Below, one piece after another: positions 1 to 10,830 of a DNA stretch of 64,000 nucleotides; position 1 is the first letter of the stretch, and the number at the start of each line of letters is the position of its first letter. This DNA is from Opisthocomus hoazin (taxonomy: Eukaryota; Chordata; Aves; Opisthocomiformes; Opisthocomidae), in assembly GCF_030867145.1 (NCBI RefSeq), contig NC_134439.1:7911379-7975378 (forward strand), given 5' to 3'. The notes under the pieces are model-generated. The model saw only the letters and a program-made list of their open reading frames with translations, ran no database searches and was not told the origin of the DNA. The position numbers and the translations under genes are program-made.

Positions 1-1690
1 TACGGAATACCCTTTTGGTCATTCGGGGTCAGTGGTCCCGGCTATGCACCCTCCCAACGTCTTGCCCACCTTCTGCCTACTGACCTCTGGGAGAGGCAGT
101 TGGAGAGAGACAGCCTTGCTGCTGGGCAGCACTGCTCAGCGCTTGTCAAAACCTTAGTGTGTTATCAGCACTGTTGTAGCTACCAATACGAGGCACAGCA
201 TTCGGAGGGCTCATGTGGGGAAAGTTAACTCCACCCCAGAGAGACCCAGGACCTGTGTGCTCACGAGTGAGTGATCGTTTGTGTTTGTGCAGGCGCACTG
301 TGTGTGTTTTCACCTATACATCTGTGTAAGCTGTGCGCACACATCTACGTAAACACGCTTGTAACAATACAGACTTCTTTGTCCAAACAGCCATGCGTGT
401 ACGTGCACCCTTTCTGTGTACATGGGAGCACGTTTTCACAGGAATCTGTGTGTATGTGGCTGTGAAATTCCTTCTACTTGCTTGTGAGGCCAATAGGTGA
501 GATCACAAGGAAAACAAGGGGTCCAGCTGAAACCTTCAGAGCCTGCTGCTCTCTAGAGCTCATGAGCAGAGCAGTAGCGAGTGCCACGGGCAGCACATTC
601 CCTCGTGATGAGGGACACACAAGAACACACAAATACGCCCGATCATGCCGATCTGCATGGAGTCATACACAAATTTGTGCACCCACATGCATTCACAGAG
701 ATCCACACGCACAAAGGTCCACACAAGCAAGCACACATGCATCCACACAAGTTAACTGTGGACACCACCAAGCAGCTGCAGGTTGCATTCCATTTCCTTA
801 CGTCACTCCATCCCATTCCATTTCTTTTCATCAACAGCAACCTGATACTCTGTGTACCTCATGAACACACCAGGGAAGAGTCTCCCTGCTATGACCTGAA
901 CACGCCCTCACGAGGGTCACGCAAGTACAGACTGACACACATGTGCTTCTGTACACCTGCATGGAATAATGCAAAACTTTGCATGCTCACACAAAGCCAA
1001 CATAAAGCGAAGCACAAACAAAACCATGTAAAACCAGGAAAACATCAGTAAGCATGGACTCCGCTGGGGAGATGCTGGGGACAACACTGACAGAACTGGA
1101 CTCCAGTGGAACCTGGGAAAAAAACAGGCCCCAGACATGCTCCTGGTGACCCACAGGGAGGGAGTGAGGCAAATGAGCCCAGCAAAATGTTCCCAACAGT
1201 ATTGTTAGTGTTGCAGTAAGGTCCAACACTCCCAGCAGAAGCCCACCTGCGTGCAACGAGCGACCATCAGAGAGAGGTGGGAGGAGCAAGAGAAGAGGAT
1301 GCAGCATGTCCTCTCACATGGGAATCCTTGCAGATGCGGACAAGAAGCAGGAGAGCGGTGCCCGTTTCCTGACAGCTTTGCCACAAAAAAGCCCACTGGA
1401 GTGACCCAGGTGCACATCACCTGCCTGCACGGGATGCCACCAGCACTTGAGCTGAGTCTTGTGCCTGCGATGACGTCTTCCTGCCCCGGAAATCCAAGGG
1501 ACTCTCCTCACGGCACTTACAGAAGCCTTGCTAAAGGAAAGCAGGTGGCATAAGCCAGGAAATGAAAAGGCAGCAGTGCAGGAAACCAGGACATGTCCTG
1601 TACCATTAGCTGAGATGCTTTGCATTTGACATGAATCTGTCAGAAAATTATTACTTCCTCAAAGGGTGGCTCTGGGCCTGAGGCAGTGCA
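1..1690. other. A-type upstream region of gene 1
   Basis: CA/GT-rich low-complexity DNA at about 240-480 and 600-1050, with frequent ACACAC and CCACAC words, and no supported gene. From about 1085 it aligns with B-type upstream DNA. The last 120 bp before the TATA-type box carry the two promoter blocks shared by all nine genes (TTAGCTGAGA; CAGAAAATTATTACTTCC). Confidence 0.7.
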
Positions 1691-1697
1691 GGACTAC

Positions 1698-1705
1698 TAC
1701 AAAAG
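1698..1705 (+). promoter_or_regulatory. TATA-type box of gene 1 (TACAAAAG)
   Basis: TACAAAAG sits where B-type genes have TATAAAAG, in the conserved context GGACTACTACAAAAGGCAGCCC. It is 67 bp upstream of the exon 1 splice donor at 1764/1765. Transcription should begin about 25-30 bp downstream, giving a short non-coding exon 1. The T-to-C change at the third base usually weakens TBP binding, so lower output than the B-type genes is possible but unproven. Confidence 0.7.
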
Positions 1706-2070
1706 GCAGCCCAACTCTCGACTCTCACATCCACTTCTCTCGCCTCCTTCTCGTTGGGAATCAGGTGAGTGTCAAGCCTCTGCTCCTCTTCCTCCTCCAA
1801 GATGAGGTCTTTCGCTGATGTCTGTCTCAACTGACAGGTGCTGTCCTAGCTGTGGGCCGGGAGCTGTTTCTCATGGGAGAGGGAAGGGCAGAGAAGTTCT
1901 TCCACTTGTAGAGCCTGGGACTAAGTTGAGGTGTCTTTCAACTGGACAGCCTGTGCTGGGCCTGTAGGGGCCTGGGCTTCCCCATGGTTGGGCGCAGTGC
2001 TGCTGCTCATGCGCCTCTGTGTTCTGCTTCCCTCTGCCCTCTCTCGCAGGTGCCCCTCCAGCCCCGAGAC

Positions 2071-2376
2071 ATGTCCTGCTACGATCAGTGCCAGCCCTGC
2101 CGGCCCTGCGGCCCGACCCCGCTGGCCAACAGCTGCAATGAGCCCTGCGTCAGGCAGTGCCAGAACTCCACCATTGTCATCCAGCCCTCCCCCGTGGTGG
2201 TGACCCTGCCCGGACCCATCCTCAGCTCCTACCCACAGAGCACCGTTGTGGGATCCTCCACCTCCGCCGCTGTAGGCAGCATCCTCAGCTGTGACGGAGT
2301 GCCAATCTCCTCCCGAGGCTTTGACCTCTCCTGCATTACCAGCCGCTACTGTGGCAGCAGATGTCGACCCTGCTAA
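2071..2376 (+). CDS. Feather keratin (corneous beta-protein), gene 1, A-type
   Basis: Encodes a structural protein of cornifying feather cells that assembles into 3-4 nm beta-filaments cross-linked by disulfides. The 101-residue product has a Cys-rich head (Cys 3, 7, 10, 13, 22, 26, 30), a Pro/Val beta-sheet core at about residues 33-67 containing [15 protein letters not shown], a Ser/Gly linker, and a tail with Cys 74, 88, 94, 98 and 101. The ATG at 2071 is the first codon of the family's MSC start; the frame stays open upstream only because it runs into the intron. The intron is 1765-2049 (GTGAGT...GCAG), leaving 21 nt of leader in exon 2. Differences from B-type genes include Y4, D5, Q6, Q8, R11, V27, Q38, Y54, C74 and R99. 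R82 replaces the Gly found in every other copy. Classical chicken feather keratins are about 98 residues, so the length fits; the DLSC...RYCGSRC tail is a variant. Family identity is certain; the individual locus name is not. Confidence 0.96.
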   Translation: MSCYDQCQPCRPCGPTPLANSCNEPCVRQCQNSTIVIQPSPVVVTLPGPILSSYPQSTVVGSSTSAAVGSILSCDGVPISSRGFDLSCITSRYCGSRCRPC

Positions 2377-2669
2377 AGCTGCTGGCAGCTTCCTCGGGCA
2401 AGAACCTCCAAGACCTCAGAACGTGGTGCTGGACGGAAGATAGAGCTTTGGGGCATTGCATTTAGAGCTTTGGGCCATTATTTCCTTCTTCCACTCTCCT
2501 CTCTTTCCTTCCTTTGCTGTCACTGTCTCCCAATGCCAGCCTGGTGGGGGCGTGTTGTCTTCCGTCCCTCTGCAGGGCAGGCAGACCGACACGCTGCTGG
2601 AGGTCTACCGCATCTCGCTGGCTGCCCCTAGTGCTCCCTGTGAGCGACCTCCTCTTCTTTTTCAGACTC

Positions 2670-2675
2670 ATTAAA
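2670..2675 (+). promoter_or_regulatory. Poly(A) signal ATTAAA, gene 1
   Basis: ATTAAA 294 nt after the stop codon, followed by a GT-rich stretch; cleavage is expected near 2690. ATTAAA is the common variant hexamer. Confidence 0.8.
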
Positions 2676-2695
2676 GTTGTGTTGCATCGAAATCC

Positions 2696-5600
2696 GGGCC
2701 TCTGAGTCCTCCTTTCTTCTGAGGCAAGTCTTCTAGTCTGCTCAGGAAAGAAGGTGGCTTTTTGGAGGGGATTAGGTTGGGCGCAAAAGAAGACCCTTCC
2801 TCAATCCCAGGGGAAAGAGAGGGGAGGACTCAGTGCACTGGGTTGCCTGCTGTGCCCTGTCCCTTGGAGCTGAGGAAGACATGCCTGGCTACTCCACAGG
2901 CATCGGGCAATAGTTAGCCTTGCTGCATGTGTTCCCAGATGGGGCTGGAGCACGGGGTCCTGGAGAACGTTCTGTCAACAGAGAGCCGGTAAAACTGCTG
3001 TCCTTGAGTGAGGAGTCCATGGCGGCAGGAGGCCAAGGAATGAGGTCAGCAGCCCCTCTGTCTCTTGGGGACGGGTCGTCCTCTAGGCCTGGATGGAGCT
3101 GTGCTGGGGGAGGAGGCTCAAGTGGAGAATGGCTCCAAAGGGTGGCAGCAGTGTGCATCTAGAGACAATAATGCCTGGCGACAGCCCACAGCCTCATCTC
3201 CCCCTTGCCATCCTTTCCATTGCCTCATCTCGGGTCCACGGCCAGCGCACACAATCACAGGCACATGAGATAGGTACCTCATACTGTCCTGGAGCACCTG
3301 GCAGGGCCCAGCTGCTGTTGAGATAGTCAGGGCTGAGGCAATGCACCAGTTAGTATCGATATCAGCCACACACTGGAGGCACCACTCCCTGTGAATCTAA
3401 CTGCCCCATGGCCACTGCAGCTCCAAGAGAGCACCCAGTGTTCACAGACCCATGGCTGCTCTCTGGTCCTTTGTGTCCTCCAAGCCTGGGGCAGCTTTCC
3501 TGGGCTTCCGAGGTTGCACCACTGCCAGGCTCCAGCTGCGCTCCCAAAAACTCTGCGCAACAGCCGTCACCCCTCCATTCCCACTGGGCTACTCTCACGA
3601 CAGTGGGACAGTTTCTGTGCATATTTAGGTTTTCTTTTCAACAGTACCGGACAATTGATTTGACCTCGAGACTCAGCTCCAGGTAGTGATTTAGACACTT
3701 GCCATTTTCAGGCAATCACCATCTCCTCGGTGCAGAGGAGGATCTGCTGCAGGCACCGCTGGACTTGAAAGAAGCTAATGCTCCCCTCACTGTCCTCCTT
3801 CCCGCAGTTCCAGGCAGATTCACTGTCTAGACTCATCATCCGGGCAGTGGGCACCTTCTTGCTGTGCCCAGAGTCCAAGCTCTCACCTCTTCCTTTCTGA
3901 CTCCCGCAAGCAGTGGCACTGGATGAGTCACCAGTGCGCTGTCATCCAAGAGATGACGCATACCTACAGGATTTGCAGAAAAATAACGGAGGGTAGATCA
4001 GTGCCACCAAGGTAGGAACCTCTGCCCACAAGAAGCTTTGCTAGCCAAAGTTCTAGGACGGGTGGAAGGAAGGCGCGGCCCCTGAGGGTGTCCTCAGGGA
4101 TCCAGCAGCCATTCAAGATGATGGAAGAACGAATGTCACATTCTCAGAGAGGCTCCTTGGGTGCCTCACTGCGCTGGAGGTGTCCTGGTGCCAGCAGATG
4201 AGGACCAGGCACTACAGACTCCTCTTCTCTGGAGGCTCTGGGCAATGGCAAAGCAGGGAGCAGGGGCGCAGCACAGCTCCCCTCTAGGGGCACCCTGGCA
4301 GGAGGTGGCAGGCGTTCTTGCACACTGGGATCCACACTGAGCTGAGGTGCATGCTGAGACCAACGGTCCTGTTTGTGTGTGAGAAAGTCTGAACACCACC
4401 TCCCAGACCCCCCAGCAGAGCTTCTGGAAATGGCTCAGTGGGGAAGCGGAAGGAAGAAGTGAGCAGGAGAAGGCATTTGCTCTTCTCTTGCCTGAAACAC
4501 TCCCTCTCAGGTTCTGCCTGCTGTGGCAGTGAGTAGTTTTTATCCCTCAGTCAAGAGCCCAAGGAACCTCTTCACAGAGGACACCCTGCAGATGATGCTA
4601 CAGATGGCCATGCGGAAGAATCATCCCCTGAGCTCTCCACACACACAACCTACATCCAGCTTTCCAGCTGTAAGTGTAGAGGAGGAAGCCGAGAAGATGT
4701 GAGCATGTTAGCTGAGCAGGTTAACGCAGAACCTCTGTCTGCACTTCTCAGTGACCACCCACCTTCCCATCCCTCTCAGGCACAGGACATCTCGTTTCTT
4801 CACGTGCCTCATTCTCTTTTCCTCCTTCTGATTCTCTTCTCTTCTGTCTCTGCTTCTCACACAGCCCAATCTGATTCAGACTGAGCTCTGCCTGTCACTC
4901 CAGAAGGCTTCACTGCTAACACACACACACTTGTAGTCCCTCAGAAAGGACAGCTCAGCTAAAACTTCTTTGTAGCCACCAGGGTTGGTTTTGACAGCTT
5001 CCAACACAGCTGCTCTCCAAGGCCAGCTCTCTGCTCCACCAAATGGGCTTAGCATGACACTGTGCGCAGAGCGAGAAGCTCATTAGTAGAAATGAAGAAC
5101 AGTTTTCTGTCAGGAGATTGAGGCACAGGGATTCCCTGCGACAAGACAACGGTGATTCCCCTGAGGTGGAAGAGAGACAGGAAAAGCAATGCATCAGCTT
5201 GGGGCATGGGTGGGAATCCGGCTCTCCCACAAGTCCAGGCACTGCGTGAACCTGACGGTTTCGTTGGACTGCTTTGGTCTTTTCTCTAGACCTTGGGTCT
5301 CATCACAGACAGCAAAGTCGCACCAGCTTGCTGTTAATGAAAATGTTGTCTTTGCTGCACAGGCTGTGGAGCCAGAGATCCAGCCTCACCACAACCGCAA
5401 CACGCTGCTGTTGGACAAGCTGAGGTCCACAACAAACAGTGCTGGGGAGGGAAACACTCCACAGGGAACAATCACGCACACACACCCTCTTTCTGAGTGA
5501 TGCTGCATGCAGTGGGTAACCATGTGGCCTCAGTGGAGGGACAGCTGGTGCCGTCCTGCAGCTTCACATCCCACACATGGCAAAGCATCTGGCAGTTCTC
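2696..5600. other. Spacer after gene 1, no gene recognised
   Basis: 2696-3600 aligns with the proximal spacer of all units. At about 3600-3650 the 1.45 kb receptor-bearing B block is absent and the flanks (GACAGTTTCTGTGCATATTTAGG, then CAGCTCCAGGTAG) are joined. A minus-strand open stretch at about 3720-3850 (contains the segment SISFFQVQRCLQQILL) is another exon-like remnant with a disrupted B counterpart. The rest shows nothing I can assign. Confidence 0.6.
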
Positions 5601-5623
5601 CACAGACAGCACAGAGGTTCTCA

Positions 5624-5861
5624 CCACTTTCAATCACACAACGTCTGGATCTTTCCATGCACTGCAGCATCTGGGAAGCCTGCGTCAGCACCTCCTCTTG
5701 CTCCCATGCTTGTTGGTAGCCTTCTATGAGGTGCTGCGTCAGTTTGCCAGGATTGCTAGCCTGTTCAAGTTTGAAATCCCCGGCAAGTTCCCCCAGCACA
5801 GTGAGGGCATCAATGCCAGGGCAAAGCCCATAGCCTTTGGTTCTGTTAACGTATTCCCGAG
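5624..5861 (-). pseudogene. Exon-like open block on the minus strand, A-type unit 1 (unknown gene)
   Basis: Reading the minus strand, an acceptor-like TTATCACTTTATTTGGCTGAG at 5862-5882 opens a frame of about 79 codons beginning ARE..NRTKGYGLCPG. It continues through the segment GKLTQHLIEGYQQAW and the Glu-rich EQEEVLTQAS, and a donor-like GGTGAGAAC follows near 5624. The amphipathic, protein-like composition is unlike the random frames around it. B-type homologues (for example near 12540-12600) keep EKEEVRTQAS but have in-frame stops beside it. I do not recognise the family. It may be an exon of a gene captured in the ancestral unit and now dead, or chance. Confidence 0.35.
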
Positions 5862-6198
5862 CTCAGCCAAATAAAGTGATAAGCAGTGCCGCAAGCACAC
5901 GCCCTGACCTGCACAGAAGCCTGACAATTAGTAACCACCACAGCTAAAGCATGCCCAACTCAAGATCGTGGGTCAAGATAAGGGCAGGCTAGTGAAGAAA
6001 AGCAAAGGTTGCACATAGAAGCAAAGCAAAACGATTCATTCTGAACTTCCCAGCAGCAGGCTGTGTCCAGCCACTCCAGGGAAGCAGGGCCAGAGTCTGT
6101 GCAGTGCTTGCTTCGGAAGACAAGCACCTTAATAACAAATGCCCCCCCAGTCCTCCTCCTTTCCCTTGTGCTTTATTGCTGAGCATGATGTCATATGG

Positions 6199-7890
6199 TA
6201 CGGAATACCCTTTTGGTCATTCGGGGTCAGTGGTCCCGGCTATGCACCCTCCCAACGTCTTGCCCACCTTCTGCCTACTGACCTCTGGGAGAGGCAGTTG
6301 GAGAGAGACAGCCTTGCTGCTGGGCAAGCACTGCTCAGCGCTTGTCAAAACCTTAGTGTGTTATCAGCACTGTTGTAGCTACCAATACGAGGCACAGCAT
6401 TCGGAGGGCTCATGTGGGGAAAGTTAACTCCACCCCAGAGAGACCCAGGACCTGTGTGCTCACGAGTGAGTGATCGTTTGTGTTTGTGCAGGCGCACTGT
6501 GTGTGTTTTCACCTATACATCTGTGTAAGCTGTGCGCACACATCTATGTAAACACGCTTGTAACAATACAGACTTCTTTATCCAAACAGCCATGCGTGTA
6601 CGTGCACCCTTTCTGTGTACATGGGAGCACGTTTTCACAGGAATCTGTGTGTATGTGGTTGTGAAATTCCTTCTACTTGCTTGTGAGGCCAATAGGTGAG
6701 ATCACAAGGAAAACAAGGGGTCCAGCTGAAACCTTCAGAGCCTGCTGCTCTCTAGAGCTCATGAGCAGAGCAGTAGCGAGTGCCACGGGCAGCACATTCC
6801 CTCGTGATGAGGGACACACAAGAACACACAAATACGCCCGATCATGCCGATCTGCATGGAGTCATACACAAATTTGTGCACCCACATGCATTCACAGAGA
6901 TCCACACGCACAAAGGTCCACACAAGCAAGCACACATGCATCCACACAAGTTAACTGTGGACACCACCAAGCAGCTGCAGGTTGCATTCCATTTCCTTAC
7001 GTCACTCCATCCCATTCCATTTCTTTTCATCAACAGCAACCTGATACTCTGTGTACCTCATGAACACACCAGGGAAGAGTCTCCCTGCTATGACCTGAAC
7101 ACGCCCTCACGAGGGTCACGCAAGTACAGACTGACACACATGTGCTTCTGTACACCTGCATGGAATAATGCAAAACTTTGCATGCTCACACAAAGCCAAC
7201 ATAAAGCGAAGCACAAACAAAACCATGTAAAACCGGGAAAATATCAGTAAGCATGGACTCCGCTGAGGAGATGCTGGGGACAACACTGACAGAACTGGAC
7301 TCCAGTGGAACCTGGGAAAAAAACAGGCCCCAGACATGCTCCTGGTGACCCACAGGGAGGGAGTGAGGCAAATGAGCCCAGCAAAATGTTCCCAACAGTA
7401 TTGTTAGAGTTGCAGTAAGGTCCAACACTCCCAGCAGAAGCCCACCTGCGTGCAACGAGCGACCATCAGAGAGAGGTGGGAGGAGCAAGAGAAGAGGATG
7501 CGGCATGTCCTCTCACATGGGAATCCTTGCAGATGCGGACAAGAAGCAGGAGAGCGGTGCCCGTTTCCTGACAGCTTTGCCACAAAAAAGCCCACTGGAG
7601 TGACCCAGGTGCACATCACCTGCCTGCACGGGATGCCACCAGCACTTGAGCTGAGTCTTGTGCCTGCGATGACGTCTTTCTGCCCCGGAAATCCAAGGGA
7701 CTCTCCTCACGGCACTTACAGAAGCCTTGCTAAAGGAAAGCAGGTGGCATAAGCCAGGAAATGAAAAGGCAGCAGTGCAGGAAACCAGGACATGTCCTGT
7801 ACCATTAGCTGAGATGCTTTGTATTTGACATGAATCTGTCAGAAAATTATTACTTCCTCAAAGGGTGGCTCTGGGCCTGAGGCAGTGCAG
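6199..7890. other. A-type upstream region of gene 2
   Basis: Duplicate of 1-1690 with few substitutions. Same CA-rich content and same promoter blocks, and no separate gene. Confidence 0.7.
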
Positions 7891-7896
7891 GACTAC

Positions 7897-7904
7897 TACA
7901 AAAG
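7897..7904 (+). promoter_or_regulatory. TATA-type box of gene 2 (TACAAAAG)
   Basis: Same TACAAAAG variant as gene 1, so the change predates the A-unit duplication or was homogenised. Exon 1 donor is at 7963/7964. Confidence 0.7.
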
Positions 7905-8265
7905 GCAGCCCAGCTCTCGGCTCTCACATCCACTTCTCTCGCCTCCTTCTCGTTGGGAATCAGGTGAGTGTCAAGCCTCTGCTCCTCCTCCTCCTCCAAG
8001 ATGAGGTCTTTCGCTGATGTCTGTCTCAACTGACAGGTGCTGTCAGTTGGGCCTGGAGCTGTTTCTCATGGGAGAGGGAAGGGCAGAGAAGTTCTTCCAC
8101 TTGTAGAGCCTGGGACTAAGTTGAGGTGTCTTTCAACTGGACAGCCTGTGCTGGGCCTGTAGGGGCCTGGTCTTCCCCATGGTTGGGCGCAGTGCTGCTG
8201 CTCATGCGCCTCTGTGTTCTGCTTCCTTCTGCCCTTTCTCGCAGGTGCCCCTCCAGCCCCGAGAC

Positions 8266-8571
8266 ATGTCCTGCTACGATCAGTGCCAGCCCTGCCGGCC
8301 CTGCGGCCCGACCCCGCTGGCCAACAGCTGCAATGAGCCCTGCGTCAGGCAGTGCCAGAACTCCACCATTGTCATCCAGCCCTCCCCCGTGGTGGTGACC
8401 CTGCCCGGACCCATCCTCAGCTCCTACCCACAGAGCACCGTTGTGGGATCCTCCACCTCTGCCGCTGTTGGCAGCATCCTCAGCTGTGACGGAGTGCCCA
8501 TCTCCTCCGGAGGCTTTGACCTCTCCTGCATTACCAGCCGCTACTGTGGCAGCAGATGTCGACCCTGCTAA
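8266..8571 (+). CDS. Feather keratin (corneous beta-protein), gene 2, A-type
   Basis: Near-duplicate of gene 1, 6195 bp downstream. The 101-residue product differs from gene 1 only at residue 82, which is Gly as in all other copies. It keeps the A-class head (YDQC at 4-7), Cys 74 and the RPC C-terminus, giving 12 cysteines. The leader intron is 7964-8244 (281 bp, the shortest of the nine) with a GTGAGT donor and a TTTCTCGCAG acceptor. The 4-bp shortening against gene 1 lies within the intron. Exon 2 supplies 21 nt of leader before the ATG. Role and cellular site are as for gene 1. Confidence 0.96.
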   Translation: MSCYDQCQPCRPCGPTPLANSCNEPCVRQCQNSTIVIQPSPVVVTLPGPILSSYPQSTVVGSSTSAAVGSILSCDGVPISSGGFDLSCITSRYCGSRCRPC

Positions 8572-8864
8572 AGCTGCTGGCAGCTTCCTCGGGCAAGAAC
8601 CTCCAAGACCTCAGAACATGGTGCTGGACGGAAGATAGAGCTTTGGGGCATTGCATTTAGAGCTTTGGGCCATTATTTCCTTCTTCCACTCTCCTCTCTT
8701 TCCTTCCTTTGCTGTCACTGTCTCCCAATGCCAGCCTGGTGGGGACGTGTTGTCTTCCGTCCCTCTGCAGGGCAGGCAGACCGACACGCTGCTGGAGGTC
8801 TACCGCATCTCGCTGGCTGCCCCTAATGCTCCCTGTGAGCGACCTCCTCTTCTTTTTCAGACTC

Positions 8865-8870
8865 ATTAAA
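8865..8870 (+). promoter_or_regulatory. Poly(A) signal ATTAAA, gene 2
   Basis: ATTAAA 294 nt after the stop codon, in the context CAGACTCATTAAAATTGTGTTGC. Confidence 0.8.
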
Positions 8871-9815
8871 ATTGTGTTGCATGGAAATCCGGGCCTCTGA
8901 GTCCTCCTTTCTTCTGAGGCAAGTCTTCTAGTCTGCTCAGGAAAGAAGGTGGCTTTTTGGAGGGGATTAGGTTGGGCGCAAAAGAAGACCCTTCCTCAAT
9001 CCCAGGGGAAAGAGAGGGGAGGACTCAGTGCACTGGGTTGCCTGCTGTGCCCCGTCCCTTGGAGCTGAGGAAGACATGCCTGGCTACTCCACAGGCATCG
9101 GGCAATAGTCAGCCTTGCTGCATGTGTTCCCAGATGGGCCTGGAGCACCAGGCCCTGGAGAACGTTCTGTCAGTGGGGAGCCCAGAAAAATGCTGTCCTT
9201 GAGTGAGGAGTCCATGGCGGCAGGTGGTCAAGGGATGAGGTCAGCAGCCCCTCTGTCTCATGGGGACGGGTCGTCCTCTAGGCCTGGATGGAGCTGTGCT
9301 GGGGGAGGAGGCTCAAGTGGAGAATGGCTCCAAAGGGTGGCAGCAGTGTGCATCTAGAGACAATAATACCTGGCGACAGCCCACAGCCTCATCTCCCCCT
9401 TGCCATCCTTTCCATTGCCTCGTCTCGGGTCCACGGCCAGCGCACACAATCACAGGCACATGAGATAGGTACCTCATACTGTCCTGGAGCACCTGGCAGG
9501 GCCCAGCTGCTGTTGAGACAGTCAGGGCTGAGGCAATTCACCAGTTAGTACTGGTATCAGCCACACACTGGAGGCACCACTCCCTGTGAATCCAACAGCC
9601 TCATGGGCCACTGCAGCTCCAAGAGAGCACCCAGTGTTCACAGACCCATGGCTGCTCTCTGGTCCTTTGTGTCCTCCAAGCCTGGGGCAGCTTTCCTGGG
9701 CTTCTGAGGTTGCAACACTGCCAGGCTCCAGCTGCTCTCCCAAAAGACTCTGCGCAACAGCCGTCACCCCTCCATTCCCACTGGGCTACAGTGGTGATAG
9801 TCGGACAATTTTCTG

Positions 9816-10830
9816 TGCTCAGCAGCTTCTCTGATCTCACTCTGCTGCACCATTCTCAGCCGTCTTGCATTGGCTGAGATTCTTGGGTACCTACTGGACC
9901 AAAAAGTGTGTCATATCAGAGGTTTTGGGCAGGGGGAAATGCTGAGCTGATGTGCAGCCATGCACATCTGGTGTTTTGATGAGTGCCTTCCCCAGAGGAG
10001 AAGGCAAATTGCAGGCAGAATATCTTTCTGCTTTGAGGCACATTTATGAGAGCCTTTATCTTACTCCTAGCCACCTGCCACTGTAAAAGGGATGTGTCTG
10101 ACAATGTTAGGTGCGCAACTCTTACCAAAGACGTGTCCCTTCTTGAGGGAGGAAGAGAGGTTCACTCGCATAAACTCATCCGTCAAGTAAGGTTTTCGCT
10201 TCCCACCTCATCCCAAGAGAGTTTTCAAGTGCCAATTTTTATACATTTGAAAATCTTATCTTTTGGCGAGTTGGGACTAAGTTGATGATTATGTATCGAT
10301 TGGCTCTTGGCATGGAATGTCGTGTCATCAGAAGTGGGTCCCGGCAGTTCCACACACCTTCAGAGCGGGCATCTTGGTATGTGCTCAAGGGGGCCATCTG
10401 TTCTTTGTCTGAAGTAACACTGGCTGCGCATCATCTGCCGTGCCTCACAGGTCATTTGATTTACAGTGATGCGCTATCCCTCCTTCCTTCGGTCTGAGAA
10501 CATAAGTGCAAGCTAGCTGCTCCCCTTGTTAACACTTTGCCTCTTGACACAAGAATCCGAGCACGTCTTTCATCTTCCATTGACAACTACAGCAAGGCCA
10601 TCGACTACACTACTCAACAGTGAAGTTAGGTGATCAAGGTGTTGAGACGCTGGCCCCACTTTCCCTGTTGTTAGAGTCTGAGTAAGCCCAGCTCTGCAGG
10701 AAAAAAGTGTGATAAAATGTCTATTATTTCCTGTATATCCCTGCAAGAAATTCCCACTTTTTGGCCACAATCCTACCATTCAAAAGCAGATGGTGACTGC
10801 ACAGATGGAAGCAGTCTGCAGAGCATCCCG
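9816..10830. other. Single-copy block between A- and B-type DNA
   Basis: About 1 kb with no counterpart elsewhere in the window. It replaces the segment equivalent to 3620-4040 of unit 1. Composition is ordinary (GC moderate, no long frame, no clear LTR ends, no CR1-type 3' octamer repeats seen). Similarity to the other units resumes at AGAGCTTTGCTAGC near 10830. Origin unknown; it could be an insertion or a remnant of the sequence before the array formed. Confidence 0.6.

Larger units (their letters stand above)
1..6198 (+). repeat. A-type tandem unit 1 (contains gene 1)
   Basis: The first bases of the window recur at 6199 with only scattered changes, giving a 6198-bp direct repeat; the gene-to-gene offset is 6195. 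The unit runs from CA/GT-rich DNA (about 240-1050) through the gene 1 promoter, the gene and a 3.5 kb spacer. From about 1085 it aligns with B-type promoter-proximal DNA. It also aligns from 2696 to about 3600 (post-gene spacer) and, more weakly, from about 3640 to 5710 (distal spacer). It lacks the 1.45 kb receptor-bearing block of B units. Positions 1-1080 and 5720-6198 have no B counterpart. Confidence 0.85.
6199..9815 (+). repeat. A-type tandem unit 2, 5' part (contains gene 2)
   Basis: Direct repeat of 1-3620: same CA-rich leader, promoter, gene and proximal spacer. Similarity to unit 1 stops at about 9815, shortly after AGTCGGACAATTTTCTGTG, where a sequence seen nowhere else in the window begins. 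This unit is therefore truncated or replaced at its 3' end. Confidence 0.85.

Noticed and set aside
240-1050. Secreted Cys-rich peptide frames in the CA/GT-rich region
   Set aside because: Frames on both strands look Cys/His/Val-rich because of ACAC/TGTG word content. No splice or promoter context and no family motif.
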